Assembly: GCA_965230525.1 (NCBI GenBank) | Contig: OZ246008.1 | Coordinates: 1,178,001 to 1,242,000 of the forward strand | Source: GCA-002733465 sp965230525 | Lineage (GTDB): Bacteria; Pseudomonadota; Gammaproteobacteria; Enterobacterales; Kangiellaceae | DNA: 64,000 nucleotides | Direction: 5' to 3' | Shown here: in pieces, positions 36,198-46,249 of the stretch | Numbering within the stretch: the first letter of the stretch is position 1 | How the letters are laid out: every line of letters begins with the position of its first letter | Translations under genes and position numbers: made by a program | Notes under the pieces: model-generated | Database searches by the model: none | Told to the model about the DNA's origin: nothing | The model's input: only the letters and a program-made list of their open reading frames with translations

Positions 36198-36417
36198 AGC
36201 GAGACTCTCATTTGAAATTGCGTTACACCAACTTACCAATGAGGAGAATGAGTTTCAAGTTGAAAATTGTAAATAATAGGAGCTGGTTGAGTGAGTATCA
36301 ATAATGACATAAACCTAATTGACGGTCGGTTTATTTTTAAAACAGTTTTAATTCGAACTGTTATCCAGACATTTAAGAATATAGGTTATGTCATTATTTT
36401 AATTGGTTGTCGTAACA

Positions 36418-37029
36418 CTAAAGCCCGACTTTCTTAATCGCTTCTTCCGTAGCTAAGATGATGTGCTTTTGCATCGAAGATTGAACTTGTTGCTTCTGCT
36501 CTTCAGATAATTCAGGCCATGTGTCGGTTAAGCCTTCCAGCTCTGTTTCCTTAAGGTATTGGTGAACAATATTTCTTGGCTCATCGTTCTGCAGTTTGAC
36601 ATTGAGACTATAAATCATGAAAACATTTATCCAAGACTCAGCAGAAAAAATAGTTCTTCGCTGTAAGCCGTAGCCATTTGTAATGCGGTTACTATCCATA
36701 CCTGGTCTAATGTGGATTATCATATCATAGTTATTTTGCTTAGTAAGTTCAGTTAGTTCTGCTTGATAACCTTTGTTTTGTAAATAGGTTAGTGCGGCGT
36801 GCGAAACTTCATCTTTTAGTCCTGATAGTTTCATAATTGAACCGTCATGGTTGAGATTAGTCGTTCCTAAGGTAATGTAACTTGGAAACTCAGGAAACGA
36901 GTTAATTACACCGATTTTTTTCACTTGCTTAATTTCTTCGGGATTGTATTGATTAGATGCGCACCCCTGTAAAAGCCAGGCGAAGCTAATAAAAACAAAA
37001 AGGGAAAATAATTTAATAATATACTTCAT
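36418..37029 (-). CDS. Lipoprotein of unknown function
   Basis: The 203-residue protein has a lipoprotein signal peptide (M-K-Y-I-I-K-L-F-S-L-F-V-F-I, lipobox WLLQGC near residue 22). The mature part has a beta-alpha pattern (V-K-K-I-G-V-I-N-S-F-P) and no motif I recognise. GGAG stands 7 nt before the ATG at 37029, so I use it rather than the longer frame from 37095. It is probably transcribed alone; the next gene on this strand begins far upstream. Confidence 0.75.
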   Translation of the reverse strand: MKYIIKLFSLFVFISFAWLLQGCASNQYNPEEIKQVKKIGVINSFPEFPSYITLGTTNLNHDGSIMKLSGLKDEVSHAALTYLQNKGYQAELTELTKQNNYDMIIHIRPGMDSNRITNGYGLQRRTIFSAESWINVFMIYSLNVKLQNDEPRNIVHQYLKETELEGLTDTWPELSEEQKQQVQSSMQKHIILATEEAIKKVGL

Positions 37030-37188
37030 CACATGACTCCATCTTTTTTTATTTTGTTTTAACGCGAACATATATTTCGTTGCGGCTAAGGCCATTCAAC
37101 TTTATTGAGCGGCACAATAAAGTGTAGAATAGATTTGAGTACGCTGTGGTTTTTTTGATTACCAACTGTTTTAATTTAGTGCGACGTG

Positions 37189-40173
37189 TTAATCAAACAG
37201 ACAAACAGACTGGTTTCGACCTTTCTTCTTCGCTTGGTACAAAGCATCATCGGCGAGTGAAATAATCGAATCCATTGAGGTTTCGGAAGCTGATGTTAAA
37301 ACACCCACGCCAATGGTAATGGTGACACGATCGGCAATCGGTGAATCGGGGTGCGGTAGGTTTTTCTGAAAAACTCTTTCACAAATTATTGCTGCGTAAT
37401 TTTCGATTTTTTCGAGTTCGGCATCCGAAAAAATAATTGCAAACTCATCACCGCCATAACGCGTTACAAATTCGCTTGCGCGATTACAGGAGTGAGTTAA
37501 CAAATCGGCAATGGCTTTGATGCAACTGTCTCCTGCGGGGTGACCGAGTGAGTCGTTGTATTGCTTGAAGTAATCAATGTCGACTAACATTAATCCGATT
37601 GCGCCATTCTTACGTTGCACACGGCGGCACTCATTCAGAAAAATCTCGTTAAATGCTCGACGATTTAGAATGCCTGTTAAGCTATCTTCGGTGGCGATTC
37701 TTGCCAATTTTAGGTTGGCACTTTCTAACTCAATCGTTCGCTTTCTGATCAACTGTTCTAACTGTTGATTTCGATGTTTTATACGCACCAGTCTGAGCGA
37801 GTGGAGTAAGTAACCTAAAACAATTAAGCAGGATAAAATTAATAAGCGAAACCACCAAGTTTCATAGTAGCGAGGTTTAATAGAAAACAATAAGTCGGTT
37901 TGAGGACCGTTCCAAGTGCCATCAGTCGTTGCCATCACTCTAAATCGATATTCGCCACTGGGCAATGCTGAGTAGTATGCAGTGCGCCGAGTGCCTGCTT
38001 CGGTCCATTCTTGGTCATTATTCACCAACTTATAGCGAAAGCGAGTATTTTCTGGATGAGTTAGATGAGTCGCAGTGTAGTTAATTTCGATTGAACCGGA
38101 GCGCTTTTCGATATTGTCTAAATTGGTAAAGCCAAGTGCCTCACCATTTAGAGCAAAGGATTCAATGATTGGTGGTTTGTTGATGAGCGTTTGTGGTCTT
38201 TCGCTCGGGTTAACTCTAATCACTCCATCGGCAGTTGGAAACCAAATAGTACCTTGAGCTGTAATTAATCCTGCATTTGAACCGCCGTTACATTCTACAT
38301 TTCTCATACCCTGATTTAGGCCAAATACGGTTGACTCTAGTTTCTCTAATCGTCCATCTGCAACGGCATTTAAATCCGACTTACTAACTTTAAAAATGCC
38401 CCGATTACTACTCATCCAAAAATAGCCATATTGATCTTCAATTATTTTGTGGATCACATCATCAAATAGCCCGTCTGATAGACGAATTTGTGTCAACTCG
38501 CCATTTTTAAGTCGATTTAATCCACCTCCGTAAGTGCCAACCCAAAGGGTTCCTGAATCGTCTTGATATAGACTAAAAACCAAGTCATCGGATAAACCGT
38601 TTTCAGTGGAGAAGCGCTCGAAATGATGGTTTTTAAAACGAAATAATCCGCCGCCTCTTGTACCAATCCATAGATTTTGTTGCGCATCTTCAAGGATCAC
38701 ATTAACAATACTGTCATCAAGTCCTTGCGCCTTGCTATAGGATGTCATTTCGCCATCGCGCCAGCGGTTTAGCCCTCCAGCGAATGAGCCAATCCAAATA
38801 TCGCCGTTAGTGCTCTCATGCAGCGCCAATATGATGTTGCTGAGTAAACCATCTTGAGTAGCAATGGTCTCAACTTGCTCATTACCTTCTTGATCTCGAT
38901 AAATTCGAGTGATGCCATTTTCAGTACCAAACCATAGTTCACCATTTGCATCCTCCAAAATAGAATAGACCTTGGCATTATCTAAGCCATATCGAGTTGG
39001 CAATGCTTTGAATTCTCCTTGTTCAAGATAGCTTACCCCACCGCCTTCTAAACCAACCAGTAAAGTACCATCTTTCTTTTGATAGATGGACCGACTCGAT
39101 GAGGCGGTCAGCCCTTCGGGCGGGCCAAAGGGTGTGAGTAAGGTTTGTCTTATTTGACTTAAACCAAATAAATGAGAGCCAGCCCAAAGATTGCCTTCAT
39201 CATCAAAGAAAATAGTGTTTATTGCCCGTCCTTGAAACAGTGCTTGGGATTTACTTTGCTGCTGAGAGTCTTCGGTGGGTGTTTGTTGATGGCCAAGGAC
39301 CTGGCCTTCAAAATCTTTGCTAACGCGAAGCAATCCCGAGTGTTCAGTAGCAATCCAATAATTGTGACGGTTGTCTTGAGTGATTGCCAAGGCGGTATTT
39401 TTAGCAAAATCAGGTAGTTCATTAGGGGCTTTAATTTGCTGATTATGCAGTAAGTAAATGCCAGAATCGGTGCCCATCCACAAGGTGTTTTGGTGGTCAA
39501 AAAATAAAGAGCGAATGGTGTTGTTTGCAAAATCAATTGAACTTGCGAACAACTCGGCCTGATTTTGCTGGTTAATATTAACTAAGCCAAGTTCACTGGC
39601 AACCCAAAGGCCCGAATCATTTTCTGCAATCGCGCGAATGCTCTTACCCGCATCAACGATACTATGTTGTGCTTCAAAGCGGCCGTTAGTTAGTTTAGTC
39701 AAGCCTTCGCCATCGGAACCAATCCATAGGTGATTGTTACTATCTTCAAATATTGCAAGGATGCGTGCGTGCTTTAATTCGCCACTGTCAATGTGATTAG
39801 TAAACTCAGATTGCTGATAGCTGAGCAATCCGCCACCTGAAGTGCCGATCCACAGCGTTCCATGTTGATCGGTAAATAGCCGGGTGACCATATTATGCTT
39901 GAAAGCTGAATGAGTTCGACTATTAAAATGAGTGAACTGCAGGCCATCAAATCTTACTAGCCCTTCTAAAGTTCCTATCCATAAATAGCCATCCTTGGTT
40001 TGAGTTAAAGCCGTCACGGTATTTTGTGGCAAGCCATCAGTATTGGTCCAATTTTTCTGCTGATATTGAGTTAACGCCAAGCTCGGATCGAGTGCTTTGG
40101 CAGAAAAGCACACTAGCAGCGCGATTAGCGCTAGCCACAATGGGTGATTAATTCGTAGAAACTGTGTAATCAA
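37189..40173 (-). CDS. Propeller-sensor diguanylate cyclase
   Basis: The 994-residue protein has a signal peptide (~1-27), about 24 Reg_prop repeats forming periplasmic propellers (I-W-I-G-T motifs), a Y_Y_Y domain (about 690-760), a membrane helix near 775-795, a coiled coil and a C-terminal GGDEF domain with intact R-Y-G-G-D-E-F (near 903). The inhibitory I-site reads R-A-S-E where R-x-x-D is usual. It should make cyclic di-GMP in response to an extracytoplasmic signal. It is an intact counterpart of the degenerate sensor at 18485-21682. Confidence 0.94.
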   Translation of the reverse strand: MITQFLRINHPLWLALIALLVCFSAKALDPSLALTQYQQKNWTNTDGLPQNTVTALTQTKDGYLWIGTLEGLVRFDGLQFTHFNSRTHSAFKHNMVTRLFTDQHGTLWIGTSGGGLLSYQQSEFTNHIDSGELKHARILAIFEDSNNHLWIGSDGEGLTKLTNGRFEAQHSIVDAGKSIRAIAENDSGLWVASELGLVNINQQNQAELFASSIDFANNTIRSLFFDHQNTLWMGTDSGIYLLHNQQIKAPNELPDFAKNTALAITQDNRHNYWIATEHSGLLRVSKDFEGQVLGHQQTPTEDSQQQSKSQALFQGRAINTIFFDDEGNLWAGSHLFGLSQIRQTLLTPFGPPEGLTASSSRSIYQKKDGTLLVGLEGGGVSYLEQGEFKALPTRYGLDNAKVYSILEDANGELWFGTENGITRIYRDQEGNEQVETIATQDGLLSNIILALHESTNGDIWIGSFAGGLNRWRDGEMTSYSKAQGLDDSIVNVILEDAQQNLWIGTRGGGLFRFKNHHFERFSTENGLSDDLVFSLYQDDSGTLWVGTYGGGLNRLKNGELTQIRLSDGLFDDVIHKIIEDQYGYFWMSSNRGIFKVSKSDLNAVADGRLEKLESTVFGLNQGMRNVECNGGSNAGLITAQGTIWFPTADGVIRVNPSERPQTLINKPPIIESFALNGEALGFTNLDNIEKRSGSIEINYTATHLTHPENTRFRYKLVNNDQEWTEAGTRRTAYYSALPSGEYRFRVMATTDGTWNGPQTDLLFSIKPRYYETWWFRLLILSCLIVLGYLLHSLRLVRIKHRNQQLEQLIRKRTIELESANLKLARIATEDSLTGILNRRAFNEIFLNECRRVQRKNGAIGLMLVDIDYFKQYNDSLGHPAGDSCIKAIADLLTHSCNRASEFVTRYGGDEFAIIFSDAELEKIENYAAIICERVFQKNLPHPDSPIADRVTITIGVGVLTSASETSMDSIISLADDALYQAKKKGRNQSVCLFD

Positions 40174-40337
40174 AAGTGAAAGCCGATGAAAATGAGTTAG
40201 ATTTAGAGTCGTTAGAAGCCTTGCGAATAGTCATTTGAATAGTCATTAAGGAACAGACATTAGTATAGCTGTTTATAGTTAACAATTCTTGCAAAATAAC
40301 TTTATCGTCATTATTAAGCTTAGGGCATAATGCAGCA

Positions 40338-41099
40338 ATGAAAAAAATACACTTTTCCCATGCTAATGGCTTTCCGGCCAAATCTTATCAGTTTTTCTTC
40401 TCTCAGTTTCCAGGGTATCAATGGGATTACATTAATACCTTGGGTCATGCTAACTACTCAAACAAGTCAAACTTAGGCTTTTTAAAGGAGGAGTTATTAG
40501 ATTATGTTTGTGCCAATAATACTGAACCGGTAATCGGTATGGGGCATTCATCGGGCGCTGCAGCAACCTTGCTAGCGGCTGCGGAAAAACCTGAATTATT
40601 TAGTCAGATTATTTTGATTGATCCAGTGACCTTAGGCAGTAAAAAACGAGTCGCCGCAGGACTAGCCAAAAAGCTTAAGTTGTGGGAAAGGTTTAGCCCT
40701 GCCTATAAAGCCAAACGACGCCGATATGAATTTGAAAGTCGTCAGCAAGCGTTCGACTATTACCAAACCAAGGCACTGTTTAAAGATTTTCATCCAAAGT
40801 GTTTTGAAGATTATATCAATTATGGTTTACAACCAGCGGATGATGGCTACCAGTTGACGTTTTTACCGCAGGTTGAAGCGGATATTTTTAATCATATGCC
40901 GACTAAGTTACCTAAAGATTTAAGCCAAGTTGAAGGAAGCATTTTTTATGCAAAAGATAGCAACATTTTCGGTCCATCCGATATCAAATGGTGGCGTAAA
41001 CGGCATCCTCATTTCAATCTAATTTGTTTTGACGGCTATCATTTGTTTCCATTTGAGCAACCCGAAAAAGCAGCTAAAGCAATTGCTGATTTGATTTAA
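40338..41099 (+). CDS. Alpha/beta hydrolase
   Basis: The 253-residue cytoplasmic protein has H-A-N-G-F near the N-terminus (oxyanion loop region), the nucleophile elbow G-H-S-S-G (Ser near residue 74) and a late D-G-Y-H-L-F-P-F segment carrying the likely catalytic His. The substrate is unknown; the family includes esterases and lipases. An inverted repeat (CTCACC-TAACT-GGTGAG) follows its stop. It is divergent from the diguanylate cyclase gene. Confidence 0.88.
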   Translation: MKKIHFSHANGFPAKSYQFFFSQFPGYQWDYINTLGHANYSNKSNLGFLKEELLDYVCANNTEPVIGMGHSSGAAATLLAAAEKPELFSQIILIDPVTLGSKKRVAAGLAKKLKLWERFSPAYKAKRRRYEFESRQQAFDYYQTKALFKDFHPKCFEDYINYGLQPADDGYQLTFLPQVEADIFNHMPTKLPKDLSQVEGSIFYAKDSNIFGPSDIKWWRKRHPHFNLICFDGYHLFPFEQPEKAAKAIADLI

Positions 41100-41195
41100 A
41101 GCTCACCTAACTGGTGAGAATTATCGTTATAAGGTATGCTTCGCAAAAATAATTTTGTTCGTTCGAACTTTACCAATCAGAGCTGTTAAATAACC

Positions 41196-41675
41196 ATGGA
41201 TAAATATATTGTTCCTTTGACACTAACCTTGATTCTAATTGCTTTCTTTTATTTTAAAAGCAGAGTGAACCACGAAGAGGTAGCAAAGAATCTCGCTGAG
41301 GGCGAACAGCTTCTTGCTTCTAATCGTTCTGTAGAAGGAATTGTTGAGACGCCATCAGGGCTGCAATACCAAGTACTAACGGCCGGTACAGGCACGGTTC
41401 ATCCAACCGCAACCGATCGGGTCAAGGTTCATTATCATGGTACTTTAGTTGATGGAACAGTATTTGATAGTTCTGTGGAGCGCGGGTCTCCCATCAGCTT
41501 TGGATTAAATCAAGTGATTCCTGGCTGGACCGAAGGCCTCCAGCTAATGGTGGTTGGTGAGAAAGCCCGACTCTATATACCCGCAAACTTGGCTTACGGA
41601 AATCGCGCTACCGGTAAAATTAGCGGTGGCTCACTGTTAATTTTTGAAATCGAACTGCTCGGAATTAATCAATAA
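41196..41675 (+). CDS. Membrane-anchored FKBP-type peptidyl-prolyl isomerase
   Basis: The 159-residue protein has an N-terminal membrane anchor (5-21) and one FKBP domain (~52-158) with V-H-Y-H-G-T-L-V-D-G-T-V-F-D-S-S and V-I-P-G-W-T-E-G-L, which line the active site. The domain is probably in the periplasm, where it would catalyse proline isomerisation during protein folding. It resembles FklB/FkpA, but is shorter than FkpA and lacks its dimerisation arm. Confidence 0.92.
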   Translation: MDKYIVPLTLTLILIAFFYFKSRVNHEEVAKNLAEGEQLLASNRSVEGIVETPSGLQYQVLTAGTGTVHPTATDRVKVHYHGTLVDGTVFDSSVERGSPISFGLNQVIPGWTEGLQLMVVGEKARLYIPANLAYGNRATGKISGGSLLIFEIELLGINQ

Positions 41676-41760
41676 CTTCGAGTTTCTTAAGGTAATTTAA
41701 TAACTCCATTGATCGCTATCCAGTAGCAATACGGCAGATTGAAAGCGATAAATGCGGGTG

Positions 41761-42387
41761 TTATACGATGGAGTAGTATAACCCCTCTAAAAACTTACTC
41801 TTCTCGCCACTAGCTGATTGATTGGCATTAAGCTCCTTAATAATTCCTCCACATTGAATCTTAACTTCCGGTAGTTTTGCTTGGCCTTTTGCATGGGCAA
41901 TAATGAATTCCCTAGAACTGCTTTCGTCCTCTAGATGATAAATGTTGTAATGTTCCATCATAGGAATCATAACCATGGTCATCGCGCTACCAGCCATAAT
42001 CGGCACTATTATAAACCCCTTAAATTCAGATTTTCCTTGGATATGTTTTGGTGTACCGGTAATAATCGCGGAGCTGCCAATAATTCCAGAGTCCTTCGCT
42101 TGTTGAGGAGTGAGCATTGCAGGGAGGTGGTCGCAAGCAGCAGCTTGAAGCTCAGGAGTTAACTTTGAAAGCAACTGTTTTCTATCTGTCTTTGTTAAGC
42201 TTTGAGTGGCGAGCTCTAAAAACAGCATCATCTTTTGCTCATCTCTAAACACGCCAGCAACTTTCCCAAGTTCTTCGGGCTCAATTTTTCCATCATTTGC
42301 GTCGGTAAGAAAATTAAAAAAGCGACCACCATTATCAAGTGCTGTCATTGCTTCGCTGTTTGAATTGTAAGGTGTGATTAGTTGCAT
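41761..42387 (-). CDS. Unknown protein
   Basis: The 208-residue protein is mostly helical by composition, with a hydrophobic stretch (I-I-V-P-I-M-A-G-S-A-M-T-M-V-M-I) at about 120-140 that may be buried rather than membrane-spanning. The segment D-A-N-D-G-K-I-E-P-E-E-L resembles a calcium-binding EF-hand loop. I use ATG 42387 because GGGAG lies 6 nt upstream. I do not recognise a family. Confidence 0.7.
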   Translation of the reverse strand: MQLITPYNSNSEAMTALDNGGRFFNFLTDANDGKIEPEELGKVAGVFRDEQKMMLFLELATQSLTKTDRKQLLSKLTPELQAAACDHLPAMLTPQQAKDSGIIGSSAIITGTPKHIQGKSEFKGFIIVPIMAGSAMTMVMIPMMEHYNIYHLEDESSSREFIIAHAKGQAKLPEVKIQCGGIIKELNANQSASGEKSKFLEGLYYSIV

Positions 42388-42517
42388 ATTGAGCTCCCGC
42401 AAATGAGCATGGTAAATTATTGAAATTTTATCTTCAACGAAGTTAGCTAAAAATTATTCCAAGTTGCAGGCGGTCTTAAAACAAAGGTAAGTCAAAATTA
42501 AGTCGCTAATAGTAGGT

Positions 42518-42531
42518 CGCACTTCAGTGCG
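42518..42531. repeat. Short palindromic repeat
   Basis: CGCACT-TC-AGTGCG is a perfect 6-bp inverted repeat within GGTCGCACTTCAGTGCGTCGC, in the gap after ilvA. Such units are often dispersed in gammaproteobacterial genomes. No gene is called in 42388-42680. Confidence 0.45.
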
Positions 42532-42680
42532 TCGCGGTGGTCGGGTAAAAAACACTAATGCATTATCAGAGCGAATCCAGTCCAACAAATCTCGTTCGGT
42601 TTCTATCCTATGCAGGTCGCGCTCGAATGGGTCAGAATGGTCGATGAACAGCAACGAACCTATTGCCAGGCTTTTCTGTT

Positions 42681-44324
42681 CTAACGACTTAAGAATGCTT
42701 TATAGGCTTTATTATCGGTTTCTTCTTGCCATTGATAACCAAGTTGTTTGAGATGCCTAAAAAATTCTAACTGCTGATTACTCGGCACTTCAAATCCAGC
42801 CAACACTTGGCCAAAAGCAGCGCCATGATTACGATAGTGAAATAGTGAAATATTCCAATGTTCGCCCAGAGTATCAAGAAAATTTTCTAACGCCCCCGGA
42901 TACTCAGGAAACTGAAACCTGAAAATTCGCTCGCATTGTGGGGGCGATGAACTGCCGCCAATCATGTAGCGAACATGTAGTTTAGCTAATTCGTTCTCAG
43001 TGAGATCTTCGACGGGGTAATGAGCTGTTGTTAGATCGCGGACTAAGTTTTTTCTTTCACTTGCTTGCTTTCCTAAACGAATGCCAACAAAGATTTGCGC
43101 TTGCTGACTATGGCTTGCTATTTCGCTTGAATAGCGATAATTAAACTCAGTGATCACGCGGCCGTTTAGGCTTTTGCAAAATCGCTTAAAACTGCCTTTT
43201 TGTTCAGGGATGGTTACCGCGAGCACGGCTTCCCTGTTTTCACCTAGTTCGCAGCGTTCGGATACATAACGCAAATTATGAAAACTCATATTGGCCCCTG
43301 ACAAAATAGCTACCAAGTTTTGCGGCTTTTGAGGTGCTGGCTGATGCTGGGTGTTTTCGCTATTTTCAAGTTGAGTGTTATTCGAGCAATACTTTTTTAA
43401 GCCAGCTAAAGATAACGCACCCGCAGGCTCTGCAATGACTCGTGTTTGTTCGAAGATATCCTTTATCGATGCGCAAATTTCATCGCTATTCACGGTAATA
43501 ACTTGGTCGCAATATTGTTCAATTAGTGCAAAGGTCTTTTCACCAATTCGCTTTACGGCGACACCATCAGCAAATAAGCCAACGTGTTCCAAGTCCACGG
43601 GTTGTTTTGCTTTAATTGCTTCGGTTAAACAGGCAGAATCTTCAGCTTCAACGCCAACAATTTTTATTTTCGGACTAAGCTGTTTGATATAAACTGCCAT
43701 GCCCGCTAGCAGACCACCGCCACCCACGGGTACAAAAATAATATCGCTGTCTGGTTGTTGTTCGAGAAGTTCCTTGGCAACGGTCCCTTGACCACTAATC
43801 ACATCGATATCATCAAATGGATGAATTAATTGCAATGAATGTTGTTGAGCATAGGCCACCGACTTTGCTTGTGCTTGATCAAAATTTTTGCCAACAAGCT
43901 TAACGTTTCCACCAAAACGTTCAACGCTTTCTACTTTGATTTCAGGTGTGGTTATCGGCATAAAAATGGTTGCTTTTAATCCTAAGTGACGCGCGGCTAA
44001 AGCGAGCCCTTGGGCGTGATTACCGGCAGAGGCTGCAACGACCTCTTTAATTAAATTTGCAGGCTCGTTTGAGGCTGTTAATTGCGCTAATTTGTTGTAG
44101 GCGCCTCTGATCTTAAACGATTGAACGGGTTGTTGATCTTCTCGCTTTAGTAAAATCGTTTGGCCGAGTTGCTGTGACAACTTGGTCATAGGCGTAAGCT
44201 GGGTTTCGCAAGCGACCTGATAGACTTTGCTGTGTAATATTCGCCGGATATAATCCATCCCTGAATCCAAGTCTTTGGGCTCAGGTTGTTGCAAAGAAGG
44301 TTGATTGGCAACATTGATCAGCAT
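42681..44324 (-). CDS. ilvA: Threonine dehydratase, biosynthetic
   Basis: IlvA deaminates threonine to 2-oxobutanoate, the first step of isoleucine synthesis. The 547-residue protein has the PLP lysine K71 in S-F-K-I-R-G-A-Y-N-K, the glycine loop V-G-G-G-G-L-L-A-G, and two C-terminal ACT-like regulatory regions (about 360-545) for isoleucine/valine control. The ATG at 44324 lies 4 bp after the ilvD stop, so it is read from the ilv operon transcript. Longer forms reach into ilvD and are rejected. It links the thr operon at the left edge with the ilv operon. Confidence 0.96.
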   Translation of the reverse strand: MLINVANQPSLQQPEPKDLDSGMDYIRRILHSKVYQVACETQLTPMTKLSQQLGQTILLKREDQQPVQSFKIRGAYNKLAQLTASNEPANLIKEVVAASAGNHAQGLALAARHLGLKATIFMPITTPEIKVESVERFGGNVKLVGKNFDQAQAKSVAYAQQHSLQLIHPFDDIDVISGQGTVAKELLEQQPDSDIIFVPVGGGGLLAGMAVYIKQLSPKIKIVGVEAEDSACLTEAIKAKQPVDLEHVGLFADGVAVKRIGEKTFALIEQYCDQVITVNSDEICASIKDIFEQTRVIAEPAGALSLAGLKKYCSNNTQLENSENTQHQPAPQKPQNLVAILSGANMSFHNLRYVSERCELGENREAVLAVTIPEQKGSFKRFCKSLNGRVITEFNYRYSSEIASHSQQAQIFVGIRLGKQASERKNLVRDLTTAHYPVEDLTENELAKLHVRYMIGGSSSPPQCERIFRFQFPEYPGALENFLDTLGEHWNISLFHYRNHGAAFGQVLAGFEVPSNQQLEFFRHLKQLGYQWQEETDNKAYKAFLSR

Positions 44325-44328
44325 AAAT

Positions 44329-46203
44329 CTAATCGCTCGCCAGCAAGTCAAAATCGGCATCGAGTATGGCGCGATTTCTGACCGCACCTTTATCTGCGCT
44401 AGTCGCAAGCATCGCATAATTTTTTAACGCATAGCTAATCGGACGATCGCGATTACTCGCACGCCAAGCTAGCTTACCCTTGGCAAGCATTTGTTGTTTT
44501 CGTTGTGCCAGCAGTTCATGGCTAACATCAATTTTAATACTTCGACCTGGAATATCGATGACAATCAAATCACCATTTTCGATTAATGCAATATTGCCTC
44601 CACTAGCAGCCTCAGGCGAAACATGACCGATCGATAATCCGGAAGTGCCACCCGAGAATCTGCCGTCAGTGACTAATGCACATTGTTTGCCGAGTCCCAT
44701 GGATTTAAGGTAGGTAGTTGGATAAAGCATTTCTTGCATACCTGGACCACCCTTGGGGCCTTCATAACGGATCACAACAACTTCACCGGCAACCACTTCG
44801 CCAGACAAAATGCCTTTTACTGCATCATCTTGGCTTTCGTATATTCGTGCTGGACCGGTAAAAGTCAAATTACTAGAGTCGACACCGGCTGTTTTTACAA
44901 TACAACCGTCTTCGGCTAAGTTGCCACTCAAAACAGCTAAGCCACCATCCTGTGAAAATGCATGCTCAGCTTGGCGAATGCAACCTGACTGTCGATCGGT
45001 ATCGAGGGTATCAAATCGGCAATCTTGGCTAAACGCTTGAGTGGTTCTAATGCCAGCCGGTCCCGCTCGAAAAAAATCTTTGACGGATTGATTTTGAGTC
45101 AGCATCACATCGTAGTCTTGAATAAGTTGTTTGAGTGAGTGCCCAAAAATATTTTTAGCCTCGGTATTGAGTAGTTTAGCTCTGGCCAATTCTCCTAAAA
45201 TGGCGATCACCCCACCGGCGCGGTGAACATCCTCCATATGGTATAGCGGCGTAGATGGCGCTACTTTGCACAGATGAGGTATTTTTCGGGAAAGTTGGTC
45301 GATATCGGCCATATTAAAATCAATTTCGCCTTCTTGTGCCGCAGCCAATAAATGCAAAATGGTATTGGTTGAGCCGCCCATGGCGATATCTAAACTCATG
45401 GCATTCTCAAAGGCACTCCGGTCCGCAATATTTCTTGGTAAAGCTGATTCATCATTTTGCTGATAGTAGCGATTTGCTAAATCAACGATCTGTTCGCCGG
45501 CTCTTAAAAACAATGATTCTCGATCTTTATGAGTTGCTAACATAGAACCATTTCCTGGTAGCGCTAAACCAAGCGCCTCCACCAGACAGTTCATTGAATT
45601 GGCTGTAAACATTCCCGAACAAGAACCGCAAGTAGGACAGGCAGAGCGTTCGATCTGTTCGCTCTCCTTGTCTTCAACACTCGGGTCGGCACCCTTGATC
45701 ATGGCATCAACTAAATCGAGTTTAATGATTTGATCTGAGAGTTTAGTTTTTCCGGCTTCCATCGGACCGCCAGAAACAAAGATCACCGGAATATTTAATC
45801 GCATTGCTGCCATGAGCATGCCGGGAGTAATTTTGTCGCAATTCGAAATACAAACGATGGCATCGGCGCAATGCGCATTAACCATATACTCAACCGAATC
45901 TGCGATGAGGTCTCGGGAGGGTAAACTGTACAACATGCCCGAATGTCCCATCGCTATTCCATCATCCACTGCAATGGTATTAAATTCTTTTGCAACACCA
46001 CCGGCTTTTTCAATCGCTCCCGCTACCAGTTGCCCCATATCCTTTAAATGAACATGGCCGGGAACAAACTGGGTAAATGAATTTGCGACGGCAATAATTG
46101 GCTTCTCAAAGTCACCATCTTTCATTCCGGTGGCGCGCCAGAGCGCTCTGGCACCAGCCATATTTCGACCTTGAGTGGTGGTAGCTGATCTTAACTTTGG
46201 CAA
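44329..46203 (-). CDS. ilvD: Dihydroxy-acid dehydratase
   Basis: IlvD removes water from 2,3-dihydroxy acids to give the oxo-acid precursors of Val/Leu and Ile. The 624-residue protein shows the expected iron-sulfur Cys motifs: C-I-S-N-C-D-K-I-T-P-G (about 118-128) and C-P-T-C-G-S-C-S-G-M-F-T-A-N-S-M (about 194-209). Near the C-terminus is G-R-F-S-G-G-T-S-G-L-S-I-G-H-V-S-P-E-A-A. The length is that of the gammaproteobacterial enzyme. Third cistron from the end of the operon order G-M-E-D-A. Confidence 0.97.
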   Translation of the reverse strand: MPKLRSATTTQGRNMAGARALWRATGMKDGDFEKPIIAVANSFTQFVPGHVHLKDMGQLVAGAIEKAGGVAKEFNTIAVDDGIAMGHSGMLYSLPSRDLIADSVEYMVNAHCADAIVCISNCDKITPGMLMAAMRLNIPVIFVSGGPMEAGKTKLSDQIIKLDLVDAMIKGADPSVEDKESEQIERSACPTCGSCSGMFTANSMNCLVEALGLALPGNGSMLATHKDRESLFLRAGEQIVDLANRYYQQNDESALPRNIADRSAFENAMSLDIAMGGSTNTILHLLAAAQEGEIDFNMADIDQLSRKIPHLCKVAPSTPLYHMEDVHRAGGVIAILGELARAKLLNTEAKNIFGHSLKQLIQDYDVMLTQNQSVKDFFRAGPAGIRTTQAFSQDCRFDTLDTDRQSGCIRQAEHAFSQDGGLAVLSGNLAEDGCIVKTAGVDSSNLTFTGPARIYESQDDAVKGILSGEVVAGEVVVIRYEGPKGGPGMQEMLYPTTYLKSMGLGKQCALVTDGRFSGGTSGLSIGHVSPEAASGGNIALIENGDLIVIDIPGRSIKIDVSHELLAQRKQQMLAKGKLAWRASNRDRPISYALKNYAMLATSADKGAVRNRAILDADFDLLASD

Positions 46204-46249
46204 AATAAACTCGCTTTTAATTTTTAAATGAATGAACTGAATGACTGAT

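Noticed and set aside
41102..41118. CTCACC-TAACT-GGTGAG hairpin after the alpha/beta hydrolase gene
   Set aside because: The stem is only 6 bp and no T run follows, so a terminator is not supported.
42454..42654. Minus-strand 66-codon frame after ilvA
   Set aside because: Only a TTG start, no ribosome site, and it passes through a palindromic repeat; not enough to call a gene, although the composition is protein-like.
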